Positions 18,080 to 26,685 of a DNA stretch of 64,000 nt are shown here, piece by piece. This DNA comes from Candidatus Peribacteria bacterium (GTDB lineage: Bacteria > Patescibacteriota > Gracilibacteria > UBA1369 > LOWO2-01-FULL-3), in the NCBI GenBank assembly GCA_943356465.1, contig CALREX010000003.1, positions 110,450 through 174,449 on the forward strand, in the 5' to 3' direction. Position 1 is the first letter of the stretch. Each line of letters begins with the position of its first letter. The notes under the pieces are model-generated. The model did not search any database, was not told the DNA's origin, and worked only from the letters and a program-made list of their open reading frames with translations. The translations under genes were made by a program, and so were the position numbers.

Positions 18080-19618
18080 TTAAAAATTCGCCCAAAGTGA
18101 CTGATTTGTAACTTCGTGATGGAACAAAACCTCACCACTCTTCACCTTCGTTCCAAGCGCTCTAGGAGACCTATCTGCCGCACGTTTTTTCAAAGCGACA
18201 TATTTATCACGAGAATCTTCCCCAAGCACCTCAGCCATAAATTTGCTCTTCTCGAAAAATTCAATCGCAGTAAAGATATCACCTGGCAATTTTTTCACCT
18301 TTCCATACACTTTAGCCTCCATTTCCTTCATAACTTCTTCAGATGCATCAATTCCTTTCAAAGCGGCACTCGCAATTGCATAAAAACAAAGATATGGATT
18401 CGCATCAGGTGCAACAGTTCGCACCTCAAGTCTCGCACTCTTTTCATTTCCAATAGGAATTCTGACCATTGAACCACGATCCACAGCAGAAACCTTTATT
18501 TCATTTGGAGCCTCAAAAGCAGGATCAAGCCTGCGATAAGAATTCACACTGGAATTCATAACAAGACAAAGGTCATTTGCGTGATACAAAATTCCCGCAA
18601 TAGCACGATAAGCCTGATCAGAAAGGGAATGTTTGCCTTCCATGCTATAAAAAATATTTTTACCGTCTTTTTCAAAAGACATATTTGTGTGCATTCCTGT
18701 TCCATTCAAATTTTGAACAGGTTTTGGCAAAAAACAAGCGGTAAGTCCCATCATCATAGCCACCTGTCTCGCAATAAGCTTGTAGATGACAATCTGATCT
18801 GCGCTTTCAAGAGCTTGAGTGTATTTATAATTCAATTCAAACTGCGCAGGCGCAACCTCTGGATGATCTTTTTCATTTTCAAATCCAAGCGCCCTCTGCA
18901 CTTCAGCAAATTTATCAATAAAAAGTCGTAGTATATCCTGAGGAAGAGAGCTGTAATATCCGCTCATCGTAGCCAATTCAAAACCCTTTTCTTCATCGAA
19001 AGCCTGTTCTGCATTTATGCCTTTAAACAAAAATCCTTCAATCTCAGGTGCAATATTCACAGTAATTCCTCTCTTAACACGAAGATCATCACACAAATCC
19101 GCAAGTCTTCCACGAAAATCAGCCAAAAACAAACTACCGTCTTTATCTCTAACATTACCAAAAACAAGCACCTTACCAACCCCGAAAAGATCGGAAGGCA
19201 AAAATCTTATGCTGCTAAAATCAACTTTAAGCCTAAGATCGGATTCACTTTGAGCCGTAAATCCACGAATAGAAGACCCATCAAAAGTAAGATTATCATG
19301 CGAAGAAACCAAAAAATTCTTATCATAATCAAGAGTATGAAGCTTTCCTTCCAAATCACAAAAACAAACTGTCACAGATTTGATTCCCTTCTCCTCTTTC
19401 AGATAATTCAGAAATTTTTCCTTAAGCACGTCAGCAGGAACACCGCTTTTCCTAGCCTTCTTCATTTCCAGATTCTTTTCCTCTATTTCAGCGTACGTCA
19501 AATCAAGCAGATGCTCAGGCACTTTCCACCCAAAACCCGTATCAGGCCTCTCCCTTCCAACAATCCTACCAATACCACTACCGGCGACTTTCACGCCATT
19601 TTCTAAAATATTTTCCAT
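18080..19618 (-). CDS. glnA: Glutamine synthetase, type I-like
   Basis: This enzyme makes glutamine from glutamate, ammonia and ATP. Family motifs are DGSSIRGF (residues 113-120), PEVAPAQFEL, NGTGMHTNMSF, NSYRRLDPAFEAPNE and RLEVRTVAPDANPYL. The N-terminus is extended by about 60 residues relative to usual bacterial GSI, where the DGSS motif lies near residue 50. The adenylylation tyrosine segment of proteobacterial enzymes (NLYDLPPEE) is not visible, so covalent regulation by adenylylation is unlikely (inference). It has its own promoter (19637-19642) and terminator. Glutamine could feed the PurL/PurQ reaction encoded at 54-58 kb. Confidence 0.93.
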   Translation of the reverse strand: MENILENGVKVAGSGIGRIVGRERPDTGFGWKVPEHLLDLTYAEIEEKNLEMKKARKSGVPADVLKEKFLNYLKEEKGIKSVTVCFCDLEGKLHTLDYDKNFLVSSHDNLTFDGSSIRGFTAQSESDLRLKVDFSSIRFLPSDLFGVGKVLVFGNVRDKDGSLFLADFRGRLADLCDDLRVKRGITVNIAPEIEGFLFKGINAEQAFDEEKGFELATMSGYYSSLPQDILRLFIDKFAEVQRALGFENEKDHPEVAPAQFELNYKYTQALESADQIVIYKLIARQVAMMMGLTACFLPKPVQNLNGTGMHTNMSFEKDGKNIFYSMEGKHSLSDQAYRAIAGILYHANDLCLVMNSSVNSYRRLDPAFEAPNEIKVSAVDRGSMVRIPIGNEKSARLEVRTVAPDANPYLCFYAIASAALKGIDASEEVMKEMEAKVYGKVKKLPGDIFTAIEFFEKSKFMAEVLGEDSRDKYVALKKRAADRSPRALGTKVKSGEVLFHHEVTNQSLWANF

Positions 19619-19636
19619 AAAGATTTAAAATTATAA

Positions 19637-19642
19637 ATTATA
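19637..19642 (-). promoter_or_regulatory. -10 box for glnA
   Basis: The minus strand reads GGGTATAAT, with the perfect hexamer ending 18 nt before the glnA ATG. No good -35 hexamer was seen. In the remaining 209-nt gap up to the protease gene I see no other feature, and in particular no riboswitch-like fold. Confidence 0.55.
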
Positions 19643-19827
19643 CCCATTCTTAATAGCACAGGTCATCACCACCATTGCAATAAATAATTCAATCACAAAA
19701 ACACTATGTCGGAGGTTACATCTACATAATCCACCGCAACAAAACATAAAAAAAACAGTCTACTGTCGAAACTTTCTACAACTCAATTTATGTTGCAAAA
19801 ACAAAGACTTCTAATTCTGGTATATTT

Positions 19828-22206
19828 TTAGAATGACGAAAATATATTATTCGCCAAAGTATCGATCATAAATGCAGCTTCCCCTCTCGTAAGAAGATAA
19901 AAAGAATCATTTACTCCGATCGGAACAATTCCCTGTTTATATCCGATATACAAATAAGGAACGTACCAGGCTATGTAATCAGGGGCACTCCAAATCTCCA
20001 AACCATTCAGTTTTGACAATATCTTGAGCGCTGCCGCCAAAGTAACATTTCCGCCAGCATCAAAATATTTTTTATCATTCTTCCTTTCACCGGCGATAGC
20101 TCCCATTTTCTTTGCATAGTAAACATACATCGCATTCGAAGAAGATGAATCAACGTCAGCAAAACAATCTTCATTGCAAATTTCATATGAAGCTTTGTAT
20201 TTATCAAAATCAGCTTTTTGAGTACCCACCAAAGACTTCACAGCCCAAACCACAAAACTTTCTCTTGAAACATTCTTGCCTGGCTCAAATTTTTCAGGAG
20301 ACTTATCGCCGAAAACTTTCAATTGATTAAGAGTTTTTATATTAACTTCATACGGATAATTTTTGATATCACTCAATACGGAAATTTTAGAAGAAATTCC
20401 TCCTATAGCAGGCACAAAATATTTTCCTTTACCGTTTTTTTCGAAAGAAACATTTTTCAAAATCTTACCAATATAACCAAGATTCGCATCGTAATTACCA
20501 ACATCATCAGAGAAATAGAGCGTCAGATATTGAGTAGCATTAAGCTCTATATAAGCCACAGTACCATTATAAACACCACCAAATCCATCATCACCCTCTA
20601 TCATATAATAAAATCCCTTATGCCCGTCTACGTAGATAGATCCATTTGAAACCAAAGAATAAAAATTACCGGCATCAGTCAAAGTGTCAGCCTTGAAAAG
20701 ATCAAATTTGTTCTTATATTTTTCATCCATATAATTTCCGGAATACAATGAAACTGAAAAATTAAAATCACGTTTTTGCCCGAAATAAGCCGAGAAATAA
20801 CTCACACCATCAAAATCATAACTTGTATCAGAAAGAAACAAATCAGAAGAAGGATTTTTTAGAGTGATTTTTGGATTCTTGTTTGAAACACTCTCCACGG
20901 AAGAACTTTTTGCCTTACTCAAATCAATCTTAAAAGTCTTCAGCATCGCATCCAAATCGGGAATAAAAGATTCATCATCATAAACATAGCTCACAATCAC
21001 AACTCTATTTCCATAGGGCACATAATAATTAACGGAATTCAACGACACACCTGCCTCATTTATAGGCATAGTCACCTTATAGGCGTCATATTTACCGTTA
21101 AATTTCGTCTTCTCAATCTGCATGTCCTGATTGGCAAAAGATTTCAACCAATATTCAAGATCATCCATACCCACGGTATAAGCAAAATCTGTCAGAAAAA
21201 TCTCCACCTTGCCTGTCGAAGTAAGACTTGTATCTTTCGGAACAATCACCACGCTATCCGTACCAAAAGACGCCCCGATAACATTACTGGTATTATAAAA
21301 AACCTCTTCCAAAGAATTTGAAAATTTCCATCCGTTAACAACAGAAATTTCATAAGCAGGATCAGAGTTTTTGAAAGTTCCGGTTAAATTTGCTGAAACA
21401 CTGGCCTTTTCCGCCGCAAAAAGTTTTTCTTTCGCACCTGTATCACTTGAAACAGACATTCCTATCTTTGAATTTATCCAATCCACAAAATTAGCTATAG
21501 GCAACATCTCTCCGATAAAACCAAGACCTGAGCTGTTTCCAAGTGTCGGAATTGCAACAAAATTACCATTTTTATCGACAGCCGTACCTCCTGAATTTCC
21601 ATGAGAAATTGCGGCATCTGTCTTTATATATTTAGTCGTACCTCCACCGGCCATAAGACTTGGTTCTTCAATAAATCCACTCACAATACCGGTTGTATAA
21701 GTTATACTTTTTCCTCCAACATCGGGATATCCTATAACCGTCAAAGAATCATCAATCTCAGGATTGCCACTATTTTGATACGGAAGATAAAAATTAAAAT
21801 CAATATTATTGCCACTTGCGCCAACGGAATCAATTCGAAGAAGTGCAATATCCTGATTTTCATGCATTGAGACAAGACTTGCAACAAATTCACAGACAGG
21901 ACTGTCTGGAGCGTTACTCCTCGTCAAGCAAACTTGAAAAGCATCAGCCGGCAATGTAGGATCCATGCTACTTCGAACAACATGGGCATTTGTAACAATA
22001 GTACCTCTTGAATCAATCAATGTCCCGGAACCAGCACCATCCGCCAAAAGAGACCCATCATGAGCCAGACTGTAAGCTATAATCTCCACAGTAGGCAAAT
22101 ACTGCGAACTTGAAGCGCTTGGAATATAAATTATTCCAGCATAAACAAAAACGGAATTCGCAAAAACAGCACACAAAACAGAAATCGACAAAATAAACTT
22201 TTTCAT
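19828..22206 (-). CDS. Secreted trypsin-like serine protease with C-terminal SLH region
   Basis: Signal peptide residues 1-23 (ending VFVYA) precede a chymotrypsin/HtrA-like protease domain. The catalytic triad is visible: His75 in VTNAHVV, Asp119 in NQDIALLRI, Ser205 in SHGNSGG. The middle (about residues 265-620) holds two similar beta-rich segments I do not recognise. The last about 150 residues look like SLH units (GKNVSRESFVVWAVKSL, GNVTLAAALKILSKL, LLTRGEAAFMIDTLA), which would anchor it to the cell wall. No PDZ domain is seen. It is likely a surface protease for maturation or nutrition; the substrate is unknown. Confidence 0.87.
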   Translation of the reverse strand: MKKFILSISVLCAVFANSVFVYAGIIYIPSASSSQYLPTVEIIAYSLAHDGSLLADGAGSGTLIDSRGTIVTNAHVVRSSMDPTLPADAFQVCLTRSNAPDSPVCEFVASLVSMHENQDIALLRIDSVGASGNNIDFNFYLPYQNSGNPEIDDSLTVIGYPDVGGKSITYTTGIVSGFIEEPSLMAGGGTTKYIKTDAAISHGNSGGTAVDKNGNFVAIPTLGNSSGLGFIGEMLPIANFVDWINSKIGMSVSSDTGAKEKLFAAEKASVSANLTGTFKNSDPAYEISVVNGWKFSNSLEEVFYNTSNVIGASFGTDSVVIVPKDTSLTSTGKVEIFLTDFAYTVGMDDLEYWLKSFANQDMQIEKTKFNGKYDAYKVTMPINEAGVSLNSVNYYVPYGNRVVIVSYVYDDESFIPDLDAMLKTFKIDLSKAKSSSVESVSNKNPKITLKNPSSDLFLSDTSYDFDGVSYFSAYFGQKRDFNFSVSLYSGNYMDEKYKNKFDLFKADTLTDAGNFYSLVSNGSIYVDGHKGFYYMIEGDDGFGGVYNGTVAYIELNATQYLTLYFSDDVGNYDANLGYIGKILKNVSFEKNGKGKYFVPAIGGISSKISVLSDIKNYPYEVNIKTLNQLKVFGDKSPEKFEPGKNVSRESFVVWAVKSLVGTQKADFDKYKASYEICNEDCFADVDSSSSNAMYVYYAKKMGAIAGERKNDKKYFDAGGNVTLAAALKILSKLNGLEIWSAPDYIAWYVPYLYIGYKQGIVPIGVNDSFYLLTRGEAAFMIDTLANNIFSSF

Positions 22207-22248
22207 AAAAAATTAAGGATAAGATTTACTTATCTGAAAGCGTAATAT

Positions 22249-23505
22249 TTAAGAAACTAAAAGTAAAGAAATTACGCCTGACAAAATCATAAAGAGATAT
22301 GAAATACAGATTCTATAGGCAACTCGCCTATTTCCAAAGACAAGAAATAAAACTCCCTTGGAAACAGTATTCACAAAAGCAACTATCATTATGGAAACAA
22401 GAGCAATGTGTAAGTCTAAGCCATTTCTCGACAAATCCGACACAGAAAGCGTAACTGCATCAACATCAAAAAAACCTGAAACAAAACTTGTCAGATAAAG
22501 CCCTTGAGAACCAAGATAAAGACTAGCCACCTTCGAAAACAAAAGCACTCCGGCAAAAAATGCACCAAATTTCAAAGCCGGCAAAAGCTTAAAAGGATTT
22601 TTTACCCCCACAAGACTTCTTTTTACTTCATCATCGGTTTTATCACCATGAAACCAGAAAAAAACAGCGATTAAGATGCCAGTCGTTCCCATGGCAACCA
22701 TAGGCATCCACAAATTCTTAAGCAATGGAGAATAAATCACGGCAACAGACACAAGCATTCTAAAAAACATAGCACTACTTGCAACCAAAACCGCAATCAC
22801 ATAAGGATTCACGACTTCTTTATTTTTCTTACTTTGCGCGGAGAAACTAAACACAAGTGCAGTACTGGAGACAAGTCCGGCAAAGAAACCGGTAAGTCCG
22901 ATTCCCCTTTTTGCTCCAAACAGTTTTATAGCAACATAACTTATGAAAGAAATACCTGAAATAAGCACGACCATAAGCCAAACCTCATAAGGATTGAAAA
23001 AATTAAACGGCCCGTAAAACTGATCAGGCAAAACAGGCAAAACCACGAAAGCTATGATCATAAATTCCAAAGTGGACACAAGTTCAACATTATTTAGTCT
23101 GTGAGCCCATGCATGAAGCGGATCTCTGAAATACAAAAGAGCAAAAAGCAAAAGTGTTATAGCCGTAGCCAAAACAAACTGTTCCATTCCACATAAAATA
23201 CCTACAATATAAACTATAACAGCCGCCATCTCGGAAGTAGCTCCGGAAGCCATGAATTTTCTTGTTGAGACAACATAAGAAGCAATCAAAAGCCCCAAAA
23301 ACCCAGCACAAAGCGTAACAAAAAACGCCATAGAATATGAAGACAAAACATAAGAAAGAGCCCCGGTAATCCCTACAAGGCTAAGAGTTCTCATTCCGGC
23401 AAAAGATCCACTGCCGGCGCCATTAAACCTCCTCTCTCTTTCGATACCAATCAAAGCGGAAAGCAATAGCGCAATTCCCAATTGTTTAAATACTTCAAAA
23501 TTCAT
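22249..23505 (-). CDS. MgtC/SapB-DUF4010 integral membrane protein
   Basis: The N-terminal part matches the MgtC/SapB family: IGIERERRFNGAGSGSFAGM near residues 21-40, GMRTLSLVGI, then GATSEMAAVI. A C-terminal DUF4010-type membrane domain follows (GLTGFFAGLVSSTALVFSFS). About 11 hydrophobic segments cover 418 residues. The family is linked to magnesium or membrane-potential homeostasis but its mechanism is unknown. The frame is open 6 codons upstream with a TTG, but those bases contain the -10 box TGGTATAAT, so I chose the ATG at 23505. Confidence 0.85.
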   Translation of the reverse strand: MNFEVFKQLGIALLLSALIGIERERRFNGAGSGSFAGMRTLSLVGITGALSYVLSSYSMAFFVTLCAGFLGLLIASYVVSTRKFMASGATSEMAAVIVYIVGILCGMEQFVLATAITLLLFALLYFRDPLHAWAHRLNNVELVSTLEFMIIAFVVLPVLPDQFYGPFNFFNPYEVWLMVVLISGISFISYVAIKLFGAKRGIGLTGFFAGLVSSTALVFSFSAQSKKNKEVVNPYVIAVLVASSAMFFRMLVSVAVIYSPLLKNLWMPMVAMGTTGILIAVFFWFHGDKTDDEVKRSLVGVKNPFKLLPALKFGAFFAGVLLFSKVASLYLGSQGLYLTSFVSGFFDVDAVTLSVSDLSRNGLDLHIALVSIMIVAFVNTVSKGVLFLVFGNRRVAYRICISYLFMILSGVISLLLVS

Positions 23506-23511
23506 CCAATC

Positions 23512-23520
23512 ATTATACCA
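23512..23520 (-). promoter_or_regulatory. Extended -10 TGGTATAAT, leaderless mRNA expected
   Basis: The minus strand reads TGGTATAAT followed by six bases (GATTGG) and then the ATG at 23505. Transcription starting 6-7 nt after the -10 box would put the 5' end on the start codon. Confidence 0.65.
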
Positions 23521-23546
23521 CAAAATCAGTATAACTTCGAATGAAT

Positions 23547-23738
23547 TTACTTCGTCTTTGTAAGTGTTCTTAGCGCAGAAGCTGAAATTCTCATTCTTCG
23601 AACTCTACCCGTGCTTGAATCAAAAAGTTTCTTTGTGATCAAATTTGGGATAAATCTACGTTTTGTAGCGTTCAAAGCGTGACTTCTGTTATTTCCCACG
23701 CTTGGACGTTTTCCTGTAAGTTGGCAAACTCTGGACAT
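23547..23738 (-). CDS. rpmB: Ribosomal protein L28 (bL28)
   Basis: This large-subunit ribosomal protein has 63 residues. The signature [20 protein letters not shown] and the motif RRFIPNL are canonical for bL28, as is the basic composition. Only one Cys remains near the N-terminus (Cys5), so this is the zinc-free form. It stands alone, not next to rpmG. The C-terminus ends in KTK as in many L28 proteins. Confidence 0.96.
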   Translation of the reverse strand: MSRVCQLTGKRPSVGNNRSHALNATKRRFIPNLITKKLFDSSTGRVRRMRISASALRTLTKTK

Positions 23739-23782
23739 ATCAATCGTTTAAAAGCTTAAAGCAGAGCGATTTTACCTGTTTT

Positions 23783-24730
23783 TCAATAAATAGCAAGAGA
23801 TGTTTTCACTAAATCATCAAATTCCTTGCCATGAGCAAAATAGTGAAAACTTTCTATATCCAAGCTAGCCTCATAAATAACAGATGCATCAGGGCTAAAA
23901 ACAAAGAAATGACGTATTGCACGAATAGCATTTACATTTTCATCCACAAAAACTCCGTTTTTTCCGTTAAGATCATAAAATTGCTTTGTAAAACCACCGT
24001 ATTTCTTGGTCAACATATCGCTCAAAGAAGTATATCCCATTATATTTGGGAAAGCCGCAAACTTAATATCATAATTATATCCGCCAAGATTATGCTTCGC
24101 AGCCTTGTTTTTGGTTAAATCAAATTTATCTCCGTTAGACCACGCTTTAAACAAAACACCGCTATCCTCAGGCAAATATTCCACTTTATATTGCGTCGGC
24201 AAAACTACACTAAATCCATATTTTGCACTCACGTACATCGGTTTATCGGTAAAAGAATAGGCTATTTTATCTAAAAATTGCGAACATACGGAAACATCTT
24301 TTCCGTCAGAATACAGCCAAAAAGCATAATCAAATTTCCTCAAATCCGCCGAATAAGCAACAAGCAAATTTTCACGATACAAAGATTCAAACACACGTCC
24401 ACTGTCAGCTTTTGTTTTCTTTTCATCATTTGCTTGAGCTTGAACAGATGATTGCCACCTGTCCTTTCCACCAAAAGAAACATGGCAATTCTGATAATTT
24501 ATATCTCCACGTCCACGAATAAAAGAAACCTTAGCGGAATCGGGATACTCAAAATAAAAAGTTTTATTTAAATCTTTATCATCAATCTTATAAAATTGTG
24601 TTTTTTGCCAATCAGTAAGCAAATCAACAATCTTGACTCCACTTGGATTTTCAACATTTTGTTCATAAGAACATGCAGAAAAAAACAAAATAACAACAAT
24701 TATAACAAGGAAAAACAAAAACTTTTTCAT
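23783..24730 (-). CDS. Hypothetical lipoprotein, 315 aa
   Basis: The N-terminus is a lipoprotein signal (MKKFLFFLVIIVVILFFSAC, lipobox FSAC). The mature part of about 295 residues appears to contain two similar alpha/beta halves, beginning near YFEYPDSAKVSF and YGFSVVLPTQYKV. Each resembles the PsbP-like or lipoprotein folds that start with a short amphipathic strand, but I cannot assign a family. It is divergent from queE, with only 44 nt between them. Confidence 0.72.
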   Translation of the reverse strand: MKKFLFFLVIIVVILFFSACSYEQNVENPSGVKIVDLLTDWQKTQFYKIDDKDLNKTFYFEYPDSAKVSFIRGRGDINYQNCHVSFGGKDRWQSSVQAQANDEKKTKADSGRVFESLYRENLLVAYSADLRKFDYAFWLYSDGKDVSVCSQFLDKIAYSFTDKPMYVSAKYGFSVVLPTQYKVEYLPEDSGVLFKAWSNGDKFDLTKNKAAKHNLGGYNYDIKFAAFPNIMGYTSLSDMLTKKYGGFTKQFYDLNGKNGVFVDENVNAIRAIRHFFVFSPDASVIYEASLDIESFHYFAHGKEFDDLVKTSLAIY

Positions 24731-24744
24731 AAAAAGAGAATAAG

Positions 24745-24753
24745 TGCTATAAA
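24745..24753 (+). promoter_or_regulatory. Extended -10 promoter TGCTATAAA for the que operon
   Basis: TGCTATAAA (hexamer 5 of 6) lies 21 nt upstream of the queE ATG. No preQ1 riboswitch-like pseudoknot is visible in the short leader. Confidence 0.5.
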
Positions 24754-24774
24754 TCTAAGCGAACAATCCAAAAC

Positions 24775-25476
24775 ATGCAAGTTTGCGAAATATTTTATTC
24801 GATACAAGGAGAAGGACAGGAAATAGGACAACCTGCAATTTTCCTCAGACTACAAGGCTGCAATCTACGTTGCAGATTTTGTGACACAGCATATTCACAG
24901 GAAATAAAACAAAAAATCGACACGAAAAAATTACAAACTATTTCAACAAAAAATAAACCTTCACAAGAAACATCCAGAGAAATGTCCACTTCTGAAATTT
25001 TAAAAGAAATAAAAAAATTCCCGGCAAAACACATAGTAATCACAGGCGGAGAGCCACTTCTTCAACAAAAAGAGCTGACTGCATTGCTTGAAAAATTAAA
25101 AAATTATTTCATAGAAGTTGAAACAAACGGGACAGTTCCTCCAAAAATATCGAAATACATAAACAAATTTAATTGCTCTCCAAAATTATCAAATGCAATC
25201 GACCTAAACCTAAAATATGAAGCACTGGAATCATTTCCAAAAGAAAAAACAATCTACAAATTCGTAATAGATGAAGAAAAAGACGTCACAGAAGTAAAGC
25301 AATTTGTAAAAGACCATGGCTTACCAAAAGACAAAGTTTTCCTTATGCCTCAGGGCAAAACGACAGATGAAGTAATGGAAAGATCCAAGTTCTTAATCGA
25401 AATATGCAAAAAAGAACTCTTTGGATTTGCACCAAGATTGCATATAATGATATGGAATAACCAAAAAAAAGTATGA
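24775..25476 (+). CDS. queE: 7-carboxy-7-deazaguanine synthase QueE
   Basis: This radical SAM enzyme converts 6-carboxytetrahydropterin to 7-carboxy-7-deazaguanine on the path to queuosine. The N-terminus has EIFYSIQGEGQEIGQPAIF and the cluster-binding CX3CX2C at Cys29, Cys33 and Cys36. GGEP (residues 89-92 region) is the SAM-binding motif. An insert of about 25 polar residues sits after the cluster loop, as in some QueE types. It overlaps queC by 4 nt (ATGA), so the two are translationally coupled. The preceding enzyme QueD is not encoded in the window. Confidence 0.94.
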   Translation: MQVCEIFYSIQGEGQEIGQPAIFLRLQGCNLRCRFCDTAYSQEIKQKIDTKKLQTISTKNKPSQETSREMSTSEILKEIKKFPAKHIVITGGEPLLQQKELTALLEKLKNYFIEVETNGTVPPKISKYINKFNCSPKLSNAIDLNLKYEALESFPKEKTIYKFVIDEEKDVTEVKQFVKDHGLPKDKVFLMPQGKTTDEVMERSKFLIEICKKELFGFAPRLHIMIWNNQKKV

Positions 25477-26150
25477 CAAAAATAGAAGAAAAAAAATCAA
25501 GTGCCGTTGTTCTCCTTTCAGGAGGCCAGGATTCAACGACATGCCTTGTTTGGGCAAAACAAAATTTCAAAAAAGTCTTTGCAATCACTTTCGATTACGG
25601 ACAAAGACACAATATTGAAATAAATTCAGCAAAAAAAATAGCAAAACTTCTAAAGGTTCCGCTAAAAATACACAAAATAGATCTATTCAAAGGTCTTACA
25701 AAAAACGCACTTACGGACAAAAAAGTCCCAATCAAAGCAGGAAAAAACGGCACACTGCCAACAACTTTTGTGGAAGGAAGAAACTTGATTTTCATAGCGG
25801 CAACAGCAATTTACGCAAAATCACTTGGAATAAAAAATCTCGTGGGAGGATTTTGTCAGGCTGACTACAGCGGATATCCTGATTGTCGTGAAAATTTTGT
25901 GAAATCCATGGAGAAAACGATCGAACTCGCGATGGATCACAACTTCAGAATCTTCACTCCACTGATGTGGAAAACGAAAGGAGAAACGGTAAATTTGATG
26001 AAAGAACTTAACGGACTTAAATTTTTGGCGCACACACATACCTGCTACGAAGGCAAAAAAGTGGCTTGTGGCAAATGTCCTGCATGTGAACTACGAATCA
26101 AAGGATTCAAAGAAGCCGAAGAAAAAGACCCTATTAAATACAAGAAATAA
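25473..26150 (+). CDS. queC: 7-cyano-7-deazaguanine synthase QueC
   Basis: QueC makes preQ0 from 7-carboxy-7-deazaguanine, ammonia and ATP. The PP-loop LLSGGQDSTT is at residues 14-23, the substrate region has FVEGRNLIFIA, and the C-terminal zinc site is C...CGKCPAC (HTCYEGKKVACGKCPACELR region). The length of 225 aa is normal. It is the middle gene of queE-queC-queF. Confidence 0.96.
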   Translation: MTKIEEKKSSAVVLLSGGQDSTTCLVWAKQNFKKVFAITFDYGQRHNIEINSAKKIAKLLKVPLKIHKIDLFKGLTKNALTDKKVPIKAGKNGTLPTTFVEGRNLIFIAATAIYAKSLGIKNLVGGFCQADYSGYPDCRENFVKSMEKTIELAMDHNFRIFTPLMWKTKGETVNLMKELNGLKFLAHTHTCYEGKKVACGKCPACELRIKGFKEAEEKDPIKYKK

Positions 26151-26153
26151 ATA

Positions 26154-26555
26154 ATGTTTAACGAAAAAAACGCACAAGACATCAGGAAAGAGGTAAAAAA
26201 AGTCGCTCCACTTTTGACATTCAAATTTCAAAAGCTGGAAAATTCCGAGCACTGGGTAACGATAGCAAGCCCGGAATACACATCTATATGCCCTTTTTCC
26301 GACTGGCCTGATTTCGGAACAGTTGAAATTTCATACGTTCCTGAAAAAGTTTGCCTGGAATTAAAATCTTTCAAAATCTACATAAACGCATTTAGAGACA
26401 TAAAAATATTTCACGAAACAGTGACAGAAGTGATTTTCAAGGACTTTTTGGAAGCGGTTAAGCCAAAAAAAGCAAAAATAGTAGTTGACATGAACGTACG
26501 TGGTAATGTAAAAACTATCTGTAGAAAATTTTATAAATGCAACCAAAATGACTAA
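26154..26555 (+). CDS. queF: preQ0 reductase QueF
   Basis: QueF is the NADPH-dependent nitrile reductase that turns preQ0 into preQ1. Short, unimodular type of 133 aa. The nucleophile is Cys46 in SICPFSDWPD, with Asp53 as acid, and the QueF motif LELKSFKIYINAFRD starts near residue 68, followed by HE. It begins 3 nt after queC. This completes the last three steps to preQ1; QueD, QueA and Tgt would have to be elsewhere. Confidence 0.95.
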   Translation: MFNEKNAQDIRKEVKKVAPLLTFKFQKLENSEHWVTIASPEYTSICPFSDWPDFGTVEISYVPEKVCLELKSFKIYINAFRDIKIFHETVTEVIFKDFLEAVKPKKAKIVVDMNVRGNVKTICRKFYKCNQND

Positions 26556-26682
26556 CGCACACGCAAGTAAACAGCACGGACTTGTTGGTATGAAAAGACC
26601 AAAAAGCAAACTAAGAAACAGATTAAACAAAGCAAAGGCACGCGTAAGAAAAGCTGAGAGGATAGCTGCAAAGAAAGCATAA
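26548..26682 (+). CDS. 44-aa basic protein
   Basis: This ORF starts 8 nt before the queF stop in another frame and encodes 44 residues with 17 Lys/Arg (MTNAHASKQHGLVGMKRPKS, then a Lys/Arg/Ala-rich amphipathic helix). It fills the gap between queF and the convergent folC almost exactly, leaving 3 nt. The composition is that of a small RNA-binding or ribosome-associated protein. I recognise no family. The overlap with queF suggests translational coupling. It may be real but is unproven. Confidence 0.5.
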   Translation: MTNAHASKQHGLVGMKRPKSKLRNRLNKAKARVRKAERIAAKKA

Positions 26683-26685
26683 GCT

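Noticed and set aside
23506-23523. TTG start six codons upstream of the MgtC-like gene
   Set aside because: These bases contain the promoter box TGGTATAAT, and the N-terminus from the ATG at 23505 already fits the family.
24753-24775. preQ1 riboswitch in front of queE
   Set aside because: The leader between the -10 box and the ATG is only about 21 nt and lacks the stem-loop plus A-rich tail pattern.
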